DNA from: JBBSIN01 sp038232055
Lineage (GTDB): Bacteria > Actinomycetota > Actinomycetes > JADGOV01
DNA: 55,965 nt
Direction of reading: 5' to 3'
NCBI GenBank assembly: GCA_038232055.1
Contig: JBBSIN010000006.1
Location: 1-55,965 of the forward strand
Below, one piece after another: positions 34,471 to 41,874 of this stretch. The notes under the pieces were generated by a model that saw nothing but the letters and a program-made list of their open reading frames with translations, did not search any database and had not been told where the DNA came from. The translations under genes and the position numbers were made by a program. Each line of letters starts with the position of its first letter. Within the stretch, counting starts at the first letter, position 1.

Positions 34471-35448
34471 ATGCGACTCGGTACCAGCACCTTCGGGCGA
34501 GGCCTCGCCTGCCTTGTGGTCGTCGCCACCGCGGCCACCGCCTGCGGCAGCTCGAGCAGCGACAACACGCCCAGTTCCCAGGGATCCGGCTTGGGCTCGG
34601 GGCAAGCAGCGGCGCTGCAGGGCGCGAAGTTCACGGTGGGCGGCAAAGAGTTCACCGAACAGAAGATCCTCTGTGAGATGACCGCTCAGGCACTCGAAGC
34701 TGCGGGCGCGACGGTCAAGCGGCAGTGCGGGCTTTCCGGCAGCTCCACTGTGCGTACGGCGCTCACGTCCGGTCGCATCGACATGTACTGGGAATACACC
34801 GGGACGGGGTGGATCACCTACCTCAAGCACACCATGCCGATTCCGGACTCGGCCAAGCAGTACAACGCCGTCGCCGCGGAGGACCTGAGCAAGAACAAGA
34901 TCAAGTGGCTTCCCCCGGCGCCGTTCTCCAACACCTATGCGCTGGGCGTCAAGGCGGACACGCTGCCGAACGTCAAGACGCTCTCCGACTACGGCCAGCT
35001 CGCCCAGAGCACTCCCAAGGACGCTTCACTCTGTGTCGCCACGGAGTTCGTCAACCGCGACGACGGCTTGCCGGGACTGGAGAAGGCGTACGGGTTCAAC
35101 ATCTCCGGGGGCGACCTCGCCACCCTCGACGCGGGCGCCATCTACAACTCGATCAAGAAGGGCAACCCCTGCAACTTCGGCGAAGTCTTCACGACCGACG
35201 GCCGCATCGAGGGGCTGGGCCTACGCGTGCTCGATGACGACAAGAACTTCTTCCCGATCTACAACCCGTCGCTGACGGTCCGTAGCTCGGTTCTGCAGGC
35301 CAACCCGAACCTCGCCAAGATCATCGACCCGATCGCCAAGGCGCTGGACACCGCGACGATGCAGAAGCTGAACGCCGACGCCGACGTCAACGGCGACCAG
35401 CCGGCGGACGTGGCCAAGAAGTTCCTGCAGGACAAGGGCCTTCTCTAG
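34471..35448 (+). CDS. OpuCC-like substrate-binding lipoprotein
   Basis: 325 residues, ATG 34471 preceded by AGGAGG. The signal peptide ends with the lipobox ATAC at about residue 25, so the mature protein is lipid-anchored, followed by a Ser-rich linker. FTVGGKEFTEQKILCEM and the later DMYWEYTGTGWITYL are characteristic of the OpuAC/ProX binding fold; the aromatic residues of the latter help form the cage that binds trimethylammonium groups. This is the receptor of the importer. Ligand could be glycine betaine, carnitine, choline or stachydrine. Confidence 0.93.
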   Translation: MRLGTSTFGRGLACLVVVATAATACGSSSSDNTPSSQGSGLGSGQAAALQGAKFTVGGKEFTEQKILCEMTAQALEAAGATVKRQCGLSGSSTVRTALTSGRIDMYWEYTGTGWITYLKHTMPIPDSAKQYNAVAAEDLSKNKIKWLPPAPFSNTYALGVKADTLPNVKTLSDYGQLAQSTPKDASLCVATEFVNRDDGLPGLEKAYGFNISGGDLATLDAGAIYNSIKKGNPCNFGEVFTTDGRIEGLGLRVLDDDKNFFPIYNPSLTVRSSVLQANPNLAKIIDPIAKALDTATMQKLNADADVNGDQPADVAKKFLQDKGLL

Positions 35449-35468
35449 CGGCGCGCTGTAGGTCGACG

Positions 35469-36305
35469 TCAGGCGTCGCCGCCCTCGGCGATGAGGCGCT
35501 CCAACTCCCTGACGAGGAGGCCCAGCCGGGCGTTCTTGAGCAGCGGAAGCTGGCGCCGGCGGCGGCGCGCCGCGGCGACGTCGACGTCGACGACGAGCAG
35601 AGCCTCCTGCTTGACCGGAGCGGTCGAGACGATCTGACCGGCCGGATCGACGACGCAGGAACCGCCCCAGAACTCCAGCTCGCCGATCGTGCCCACGCGG
35701 TTGACGAAGACCACCCACAGTTCGTTCATGCGGGCTACGGCTCGAAGGACGTCGCGCCAGTAGTCCTGGGTGTCGAGCAGCTCGGGCGCTCGGGTGTCGA
35801 CGCTGTTCGTCGGGATGAACAGCACCTCGGCCCCGTCCTGCGCGAGCAGGAACGGCGGGCAGGCCTGCCAGGCGTCGTTGCAGCCGAGGATGCCCATGCG
35901 CCCATGGGGAGTGGAAAAGGCCCGAAGGGACGTGCCGGGGCTGAAGTGCTTGTGCTCCTCCCAGATGGCGTACGTCGGCAGGTACAGCTTGCGGTGCACG
36001 TGGACGAGCCGACCGTCCGCCAGATAGGCCGTGCTGTTGTACGTGTGCGGACCGGCGTCCTCGTGGAACCCGATGACCACGGCGGGGCCACCGGGAGCGG
36101 CGAGGTCGCGCAGTCGCTCGTCGCCGGCCGCCAGCGCGAGGCTGGCGTCGTACCGGCCGAGGGGATAGCCGTGCAGGATCAGCTCGGGAAAGACCACGAG
36201 GTCGGCGCCCTCGTCGGCGGCCCGATCGATGGCCTTCGCCGCCGTCTCGAGGTTTGCGTCCACGTCTCCGAGCGTGCAGTCCACCTGAGCGAGCGCGACA
36301 CGCAT
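35469..36305 (-). CDS. Nitrilase-superfamily amidohydrolase
   Basis: 278 residues from ATG 36305. The catalytic triad is visible: Glu in VVFPELILHG, Lys in VHRKLYLPTY and Cys in MGILGCNDAW. It is a cytoplasmic carbon-nitrogen hydrolase that cleaves amides or carbamoyl groups, not a true nitrilase by sequence feel. It lies 77 bases behind the Rieske oxygenase on the same strand and probably shares its transcript. It may release an amine from an amide precursor of the imported quaternary compound; this is inference. Its stop is 20 bases from that of the binding-protein gene. Confidence 0.87.
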   Translation of the reverse strand: MRVALAQVDCTLGDVDANLETAAKAIDRAADEGADLVVFPELILHGYPLGRYDASLALAAGDERLRDLAAPGGPAVVIGFHEDAGPHTYNSTAYLADGRLVHVHRKLYLPTYAIWEEHKHFSPGTSLRAFSTPHGRMGILGCNDAWQACPPFLLAQDGAEVLFIPTNSVDTRAPELLDTQDYWRDVLRAVARMNELWVVFVNRVGTIGELEFWGGSCVVDPAGQIVSTAPVKQEALLVVDVDVAAARRRRRQLPLLKNARLGLLVRELERLIAEGGDA

Positions 36306-36382
36306 GGGATGGCCCCGACCCGTCTGTATCGATGATCCACCAGCTGCCGGCCAGCCTGGCGCGATCGTACCGGCGCACCTGC

Positions 36383-37621
36383 CTACGGCGTCTCCGCCTG
36401 GCTTCGAAGCGCGCGCAGGTACCACTCGTGAAAGGTCACCACCGATCCTTCGGTCACCGGCGACAAGGGGCCCGGCAGGTAGCCGCGGGACCGTACCCCG
36501 GCGAAGTTCTGCTCGCAGAGCGCCCAGTCCTGCTCCGACGTGGCGATGCCCACCGCGGTCAGCTCCGTGACGTCGTAGTCGCGGCCCTCGACGGCATCGG
36601 AACGGACGAGGAACGTGATGTCGATCTCCGTTCTGTCGGCGTTTCCTGGCGTCAGCCGCGTCGTCATCGCGTAGTCCGCGTTGACGTGGATCCACGAGTT
36701 CGGCAGCGTGATGAAGCGCAGGCTGCCGACGTTTCCAGCCGGCAGCCTCCCGAGGGGCGGTGCCAGGAGGCGCCCGCTGAGACTCTCGGTCGCGTAGCCC
36801 TCGCGCAGCGGTAGGCGGGCGACCCGGAACCAGCCGTCGTTCGCGAAGCTGACCTCGCGAGGCGAGAGCCCGAGCTCGACCCACCGCCGGTGCTGTTCGG
36901 CCAGCGCCGCTTCGTACGCGCGGCTGGTCCGAGAGTCACCGGCGATGCCGAGGTCGTAGTTGGACTGGCAGAACTCCGGGTGGTTGACCCGGCAGTGGTA
37001 GCACTCCCGGTTGTTCTCGACGAGCGTCTTCCAGTTCGCCCCAACCGAGTAATGCGCCCGAGCCGCGACTCGGGTGTTCTCGAGCTCATGCGGCGCCAGT
37101 TGCGGCTCGACGACGGCGGTCACGTCGTCGAAGGACGGGGGGGTGTCGGCGAAGGACACGAACAGCAGGCCGCCGAGGTTTCGCAGATGGACCGGTCGCA
37201 GCGCCAGTTCCTCGCGGGACAGGGCCCCCATGTGCGGCGCGCCGCGCAACGAGCCGTCCAGGCCGTAGGTCCACTGGTGGTAGGGACAGACCACGACACG
37301 GGTGGACTCGTTGCCGTCGGGTAGCAGCCGGCAGCCGCGGTGCCGGCACACGTTGTGGCTCGCGGTGATGCTGCCGTCGTCGGCTCGCATGAGCAGGACG
37401 GAGTCTCGCCCCACGCTCCATGCCGCCACGTCGCCCGGTGTCGCGATCTCGCTGGCGGCGCCGAAGAAAAGCCAGTTCGGCGCGAAGACCTGCTCGAGGT
37501 CGGCCTCGAACATGTCGTCGGCGACGTAGTAGTGCTGCGGCAGCGTGAGTCCAGCGGCGTACGCCGGGACCCGTTCCGCTGTGGCGCTCAGAACCATGCG
37601 GGTGCCCGTCATCTGTTGCAC
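36383..37621 (-). CDS. Rieske oxygenase, CntA/GbcA-like quaternary-amine demethylase
   Basis: 412 residues from GTG 37621; ATG 37612 or 37597 are alternatives and no ribosome site decides. The Rieske motif is Cys92-x-His94 and Cys112-x2-His115. The iron site lies in VENNRECYHCRVNHPE: His209 and His214, with Asp365 a candidate third ligand. Glu206 takes the place of the Asp that bridges Rieske and iron centres in most ring hydroxylases. This Glu with E-x2-H-x4-H spacing is the established hallmark of carnitine, glycine betaine and stachydrine monooxygenases. It would hydroxylate an N-methyl group, releasing formaldehyde, or cleave carnitine. The flavin/ferredoxin reductase partner is not in this window. 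Confidence 0.87.
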   Translation of the reverse strand: MQQMTGTRMVLSATAERVPAYAAGLTLPQHYYVADDMFEADLEQVFAPNWLFFGAASEIATPGDVAAWSVGRDSVLLMRADDGSITASHNVCRHRGCRLLPDGNESTRVVVCPYHQWTYGLDGSLRGAPHMGALSREELALRPVHLRNLGGLLFVSFADTPPSFDDVTAVVEPQLAPHELENTRVAARAHYSVGANWKTLVENNRECYHCRVNHPEFCQSNYDLGIAGDSRTSRAYEAALAEQHRRWVELGLSPREVSFANDGWFRVARLPLREGYATESLSGRLLAPPLGRLPAGNVGSLRFITLPNSWIHVNADYAMTTRLTPGNADRTEIDITFLVRSDAVEGRDYDVTELTAVGIATSEQDWALCEQNFAGVRSRGYLPGPLSPVTEGSVVTFHEWYLRALRSQAETP

Positions 37622-37628
37622 ATACGGT

Positions 37629-37679
37629 AACTGCAGTTGCTAATGCTACCAGAGGGCTGCGGCACGGCAGACTGCAGTC
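37629..37679. promoter_or_regulatory. Two 10-bp palindromes 41 bp apart in the Rieske/nitroreductase promoter
   Basis: AACTGCAGTT (37629-37638) and GACTGCAGTC (37670-37679) are each perfect palindromes sharing the core ACTGCAGT and the right-hand extension YGC. Their centres are 41 bp apart, close to four helical turns, so dimers would lie on one face of the DNA. They sit just upstream of the Rieske start and upstream of the nitroreductase. Confidence 0.5.
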
Positions 37680-37714
37680 GCAACGGAGCCGGGTGGAGAC
37701 GACTTGGAGGCCAC

Positions 37715-38377
37715 GTGTCCTGCAATCCCCGCCACGTCACCGTGCCGGCCCCGACGCTCGGCATTGCCGAGGACGAGGCCGTGCGGCTCAGCGAGGAGTT
37801 CTACCGGCTCATGGCGAAGCGGCGTACGGTGCGGGACTTCGCCGCCGATCCGGTGCCGATCGAGGTCATCCGCAACGCCGTACGTACGGCGGCCAGTGCG
37901 CCGAGCGGTGCGCACATCCAGCCGTGGCGTTTCGTGGTCGTCGCGGACCCACGGCTCAAGCGGTTGCTCCGCGAAGGGGCGGAGCAGGAAGAACGGAGCT
38001 TCTACGCCAGCCCGGGAGCGCGGGAGTGGCTCGCGGCGCTCGAACCGCTCGGCACCGACTGGCGCAAACCCTTCCTCGAGGTGGCGCCGTACGTCATCGT
38101 CGTCTTCGAGGTCCACGCGGGTCGCCACTCGCCACGGCCCTATTACGCCAAGGAGTCGGTCGGCATCGCCGTGGGCTTCCTGCTGGCGGCGCTGCATCAG
38201 GCGGGACTCGCCACGCTGACTCACACACCGAGCCCGATGCGCTGGATCAACGAGGTGCTCGACCGCCCGCGCGAGGAGCGGCCGTTCGTCATGGTGCCGG
38301 TCGGGTATCCCGCGCCGGACGCCGAGGTGCCGGATCTGCAACGCAAGCGGCTCGACGAGGTGCTCGTGGAGCAGTGA
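37715..38377 (+). CDS. Nitroreductase family protein
   Basis: 220 residues from GTG 37715, which has GGAGG four bases upstream; a longer start at 37637 would overlap the operator region. FYRLMAKRRTVRDFAADPVP is the FMN-binding N-terminal motif, APSGAHIQPWRFVVV the second, and GIAVGFLLAALHQAGLATL the third. It is close in style to the iodotyrosine deiodinase/BluB-like branch. Cytoplasmic NAD(P)H-dependent FMN enzyme. It is divergent from the Rieske gene and may or may not share its regulation. Confidence 0.9.
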   Translation: MSCNPRHVTVPAPTLGIAEDEAVRLSEEFYRLMAKRRTVRDFAADPVPIEVIRNAVRTAASAPSGAHIQPWRFVVVADPRLKRLLREGAEQEERSFYASPGAREWLAALEPLGTDWRKPFLEVAPYVIVVFEVHAGRHSPRPYYAKESVGIAVGFLLAALHQAGLATLTHTPSPMRWINEVLDRPREERPFVMVPVGYPAPDAEVPDLQRKRLDEVLVEQ

Positions 38378-38422
38378 CGGCCGACCTCCGTATCGTGACG
38401 CGGACGGCCGATGGAGGTGCTC

Positions 38423-40066
38423 ATGCCCAACGACCCACGAGCGGGGCAGCAGGCATCCCCCGCCGACCTCGTCGACGTCCCACACCTCGTCACTGCCTAC
38501 TACACCGAGCATCCGGACCCGTCCGCGGCCGAGCAGCGGGTCGCCTTCGGCACGTCCGGCCACCGCGGTTCGAGCCTGCGCACGGCGTTCAACGAAGATC
38601 ACATCGCCGCCACCAGCCAGGCGATCTGCGAGTATCGCGCCGCCCAGGGGATCGACGGCCCGCTGTTCCTGGCCCGGGACACACATGCCCTCTCCGAGCC
38701 GGCGTGGGTTACGGCGCTCGAAGTGTTTGCCGGCAACGACGTCACCGTGCTCGTCGATGCGCGCGGGCGCTACACACCGACGCCGGCGTTGTCTCACGCC
38801 GTTCTCGCGCACAACCGCGACCGGTCCACCGGTCGCGCGGACGGCGTCGTCGTCACCCCCTCGCACAACCCGCCGGAGGACGGCGGCTTCAAGTACAACC
38901 CGCCGAACGGCGGCCCGGCCGATGCCGACGCGACTCGGTGGATCGAGAACCGCGCCAACGAGATGCTCGCCGACCGGCTCGGTGACGTCGCCCGGGTGCC
39001 GATCGACCGGGCGCGCTCCGCCGACACGACCGGCACGTACGACTTCCTCAACGCGTACGTCGACGACCTGCCGAGCGTGGTCGACGTGCAGGCGATCGCG
39101 TCGGCCGGCGTACGCATCGGCGCCGACCCGCTCGGTGGCGCCAGTGTCGACTATTGGGGCGCGATCGGCGAGCGCCACGGGCTCGACCTGACCGTCGTCA
39201 ACCCACTGGTAGACCCGACATGGCGGTTCATGACCCTCGACTGGGACGGGCGGATCCGGATGGATTGCTCGTCGCCGTACGCGATGGAATCCCTGATCGA
39301 GCGGCGCCGGGAGTTCCGGATCGCCACCGGCAACGACGCCGACGCTGACCGCCACGGGATCGTCACCCCCGACGCCGGGCTGATGAACCCCAACTCCTAC
39401 CTCGCCGTGGCGATCTCATACCTCTACCGGCACCGGGACAACTGGCCGCCGGATGCGGCGGTGGGGAAGACGCTGGTGTCCTCGTCGCTCATCGACCGGG
39501 TGACGGCGGACCTAGACCGGGCGCTCCTCGAGGTGCCGGTCGGGTTCAAGTGGTTCGTACCTGGGCTGCTCGAGGGGTCGATCGGCTTCGGCGGCGAGGA
39601 GAGCGCCGGGGCCTCGTTCCTGCGTCGCGACGGCAGCGTGTGGACCACTGACAAGGACGGCATCCTGCTCTGCCTGCTCGCCGCCGAGATCACCGCCGTC
39701 ACGGGCCGGACGCCCAGCGAGCACTACGTCGATCTCACCCGACGGTTCGGGGATCCGGCGTACGCCCGCGTCGACGCGCCGGCCACCCGCGAGCAGAAGA
39801 AGGTGCTCGGCACGCTGTCGGCCGAGCAGGTCGAGGCGACGGAGCTTGCCGGCGAGCCGATCGTCGCGAAGCTCACGACGGCACCCGGCAACGGGGCGCC
39901 GATCGGTGGGCTCAAGGTCGTCACCGAGTCGGGCTGGTTCGCCGCCCGCCCGTCCGGCACCGAGGACGTCTACAAGATTTACGCGGAGTCGTTCCGCGGC
40001 GACGGGCACCTTGAGCAGATCCAGCGCGAGGCGCGGCAGGTCGTCTCCGCCGCGCTGGGCGCGTAG
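38423..40066 (+). CDS. pgm: Phosphoglucomutase (alpha-D-glucose phosphate-specific)
   Basis: 547 residues from ATG 38423; the GGAGG at 38413-38417 precedes it, and an ATG at 38411 overlaps that ribosome site. FGTSGHRGSSL, the catalytic serine loop VTPSHNPPEDGGFKYNPP (about 140), the metal loop GNDADADRHG, GFGGEESAGASF and the phosphate loop RPSGTEDVYKIY are all intact. Length is that of E. coli Pgm. It interconverts glucose 1- and 6-phosphate. Probably a single-gene unit. Confidence 0.97.
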   Translation: MPNDPRAGQQASPADLVDVPHLVTAYYTEHPDPSAAEQRVAFGTSGHRGSSLRTAFNEDHIAATSQAICEYRAAQGIDGPLFLARDTHALSEPAWVTALEVFAGNDVTVLVDARGRYTPTPALSHAVLAHNRDRSTGRADGVVVTPSHNPPEDGGFKYNPPNGGPADADATRWIENRANEMLADRLGDVARVPIDRARSADTTGTYDFLNAYVDDLPSVVDVQAIASAGVRIGADPLGGASVDYWGAIGERHGLDLTVVNPLVDPTWRFMTLDWDGRIRMDCSSPYAMESLIERRREFRIATGNDADADRHGIVTPDAGLMNPNSYLAVAISYLYRHRDNWPPDAAVGKTLVSSSLIDRVTADLDRALLEVPVGFKWFVPGLLEGSIGFGGEESAGASFLRRDGSVWTTDKDGILLCLLAAEITAVTGRTPSEHYVDLTRRFGDPAYARVDAPATREQKKVLGTLSAEQVEATELAGEPIVAKLTTAPGNGAPIGGLKVVTESGWFAARPSGTEDVYKIYAESFRGDGHLEQIQREARQVVSAALGA

Positions 40067-40121
40067 TAGGCCGAGTAGTAGGCCGAGTAGTAGGCCCGAG
40101 TAGTAGGCCCGAGTAGTAGGC
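40064..40121 (+). repeat. Tandem TAGTAGGCC(C)GAG repeats at the pgm stop
   Basis: Two 12-bp units, two 13-bp units (extra C) and a partial unit run from the pgm stop codon TAG (40064) to 40121. Every unit contains TAGTAG, which read in the pgm phase provides stop codons in reserve. Unit-length change from 12 to 13 suggests slippage. Confidence 0.9.
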
Positions 40122-40144
40122 AAGGCATGCCGCATCATGGGGGC

Positions 40145-40450
40145 ATGGCACGTGGCGGCCCGGACGACATCGAGAACCTCCTGCGGGAGGTCGAGAACAC
40201 CGTGGGCGACCGCGGTCATCGTCCGGCGAAGAGAGGCGGCTTCCCTCCGGGGACGGCCGGCCGCGACCGGAGGCGCGGTCGCGGAGTCGTTGATATCGCC
40301 GTAGTTTCCGGAGCGGTGGCCGCGGCGGTGGTGTTCGTACTGTTCGCCCTGGTGCCGTTCCTCGGTGCATTCTCCGGCGCTGCCGGCGCCTTTCTCGGCG
40401 TCTTCGTCACCGTGTTGATCGGCCGCTTCCGCAGGCGTCCGCGCACATAG
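40145..40450 (+). CDS. Small hypothetical membrane protein
   Basis: 101 residues from ATG 40145, preceded by GGGGG; an ATG at 40127 is an alternative. The first 50 residues are charged (DDIENLLREVENTVGDRG, then an Arg-rich stretch). One or two hydrophobic segments follow (VVSGAVAAAVVFVLFALVPFLGAF and the next 20 residues), and the tail is Arg-rich. Probably anchored in the cytoplasmic membrane with a soluble N-terminal helix. No domain recognised. Confidence 0.55.
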   Translation: MARGGPDDIENLLREVENTVGDRGHRPAKRGGFPPGTAGRDRRRGRGVVDIAVVSGAVAAAVVFVLFALVPFLGAFSGAAGAFLGVFVTVLIGRFRRRPRT

Positions 40451-40500
40451 TCGACGACTCAAGTCTGGTCGAGGGTGACGGAAACGTGGACGTGGTCACG

Positions 40501-41781
40501 TCAGGCGGCTTCGTCGTCGGCGGGGTAGATGATGTGGGTGTGCCCGGTGGGGGCGGTCCATTCGACTCGTCGGTCGGGGTGCAGCGTCACCTGCCAGCGG
40601 GTGTGGGTCTTGAGCCGATGGTGAAAGCGGCATTGCGGGATGATGTTGCACGCGCAGGTCGGCCCGTCGGGCCAGGGGGTGACGTGGTCCCAGTCGCAGA
40701 GGTTGGCCGGTATCCGGCAGCCGGGGAAGGTGCAGTAGCGGTGCACGCCAGCGAGGTGGCGGGCCAGCTTGTCGCTGATCCGGTAGCCGCCGGTGTGCTC
40801 GCACGTCCAGCGGGCGGTGGGGTCGGCCGGGATCACGGTGGTGTGTGGTGCGGCGAGCAGCTGCCGGGCGAGGCCGTCGAGGATTGCGCCGTCGCCGAGT
40901 AGCTCCGCGAGCGGGCCGGCGGCCACAGCGTCGGCCGTCGCCTCGGACTCGACCTCCGGCTCGGTGTGCTGCGCGTCCCGGAGCCGGGCGAGCGCGGCGA
41001 CGTCGGCGAGCAAGACCAGCCCGGGTGCGCCGAAGCGGGTCTTCGGCAGGTTGGGGTCGTCGAGGATGGTGTCGGCCAGCTGGTTCAGGGCGTCGAAGCG
41101 GCGCTGCTCGACCTGCCCGCTACCGGGGTCGAGGGTGCGGGCCACGGAGTGGACCGCGGTTGCTATTCGTAGCACGTCGTGCGTCGGTCCCTCTGCGATG
41201 AACCGGCTGCACCCGTCGCCCCGGTGCTCGGTCCAGACCGCGCGCTCGTCGTGGATCGTCGCCTGCCGCTCGGCAACGGTGCTGCGTGCGTACCGCAGCG
41301 CCGCGCGGCGCACCGCGGCAGCCAGCTGCGGCACCGTCTGAGCGGCGGCGTCAGGCAGCACATGCGCCTCGACGGCGTGGCGGGCCTGCTCGGGCAAGTC
41401 ATAGATGCCGTCGATGAGCACCTGGACCCGGCGCAGGTCGACCTCGCCGCGACCGAGCGCGACCGCTGTGCGAGGAAGTTGCTCGAGCGCGTACGCCGTG
41501 CTGAGCAGTCGGTCCCCGCCGCGGCGGGTCAATCCCAGCGCCACCGCGATCTCGGCGGCGGCGAACTCCGAGATGTCCCCGTACCGGGCGGTCTCCCCAC
41601 CCGGCACCGAGGGCTCCGCCGGCGCGCTGCGGTCTTGGGCGAATTCCATGACGCACCGCAGCTGCAACCCGTGTAGCTGGTTCACCGTGCGCTGCACCGC
41701 GACTATCGCCTCGAGTAGCTCCTCGTCGGACAGGCTCCCCACGGGCATCCCATTGATGGCCGCCGATACTGCTTCGAACAT
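40501..41781 (-). CDS. DUF222/HNH (13E12 repeat family) protein
   Basis: 426 residues from ATG 41781; a GTG at 41811 is possible but would lie upstream of the likely transcription start. The N-terminal 300 residues form the helical DUF222 domain. The C-terminal HNH motif contains CTFPGCRIPANLCDWDHVTPW with its Cys and His ligands, then CNIIPQCRFHHRLKTH. These multicopy actinobacterial proteins are thought to be nucleases of uncertain role, and several mycobacterial members are DNA-damage inducible. A perfect SOS box overlaps the start codon. Confidence 0.92.
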   Translation of the reverse strand: MFEAVSAAINGMPVGSLSDEELLEAIVAVQRTVNQLHGLQLRCVMEFAQDRSAPAEPSVPGGETARYGDISEFAAAEIAVALGLTRRGGDRLLSTAYALEQLPRTAVALGRGEVDLRRVQVLIDGIYDLPEQARHAVEAHVLPDAAAQTVPQLAAAVRRAALRYARSTVAERQATIHDERAVWTEHRGDGCSRFIAEGPTHDVLRIATAVHSVARTLDPGSGQVEQRRFDALNQLADTILDDPNLPKTRFGAPGLVLLADVAALARLRDAQHTEPEVESEATADAVAAGPLAELLGDGAILDGLARQLLAAPHTTVIPADPTARWTCEHTGGYRISDKLARHLAGVHRYCTFPGCRIPANLCDWDHVTPWPDGPTCACNIIPQCRFHHRLKTHTRWQVTLHPDRRVEWTAPTGHTHIIYPADDEAA

Positions 41782-41789
41782 GTGTTCGA
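41774..41789 (-). promoter_or_regulatory. LexA SOS box overlapping HNH gene start
   Basis: TCGAAC-ACAT-GTTCGA on the minus strand matches the actinobacterial LexA consensus TCGAAC-N4-GTTCGA with no mismatch. The ATG at 41781 lies in its centre. TACTAT just upstream (about 41790-41795) suits a -10 box, which would place transcription start at or next to the ATG. LexA here would block initiation directly. Confidence 0.8.
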
Positions 41790-41874
41790 TAGTAGCAGGC
41801 AACGGGGACACTTTCGCGTGTCGACGGGGCCGGTTCTCCCGGGACGAGAGGTGGGTGAGCGGCGCGTCCGGCTA

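Noticed and set aside
35449..35468. Terminator between opuCC-like and amidohydrolase genes
   Set aside because: The gap is 20 bp with no convincing stem-loop.
20326..37621. Horizontally acquired genomic island with mobility genes
   Set aside because: No integrase, transposase, tRNA or flanking direct repeat is visible, and codon use looks like that of the neighbours.
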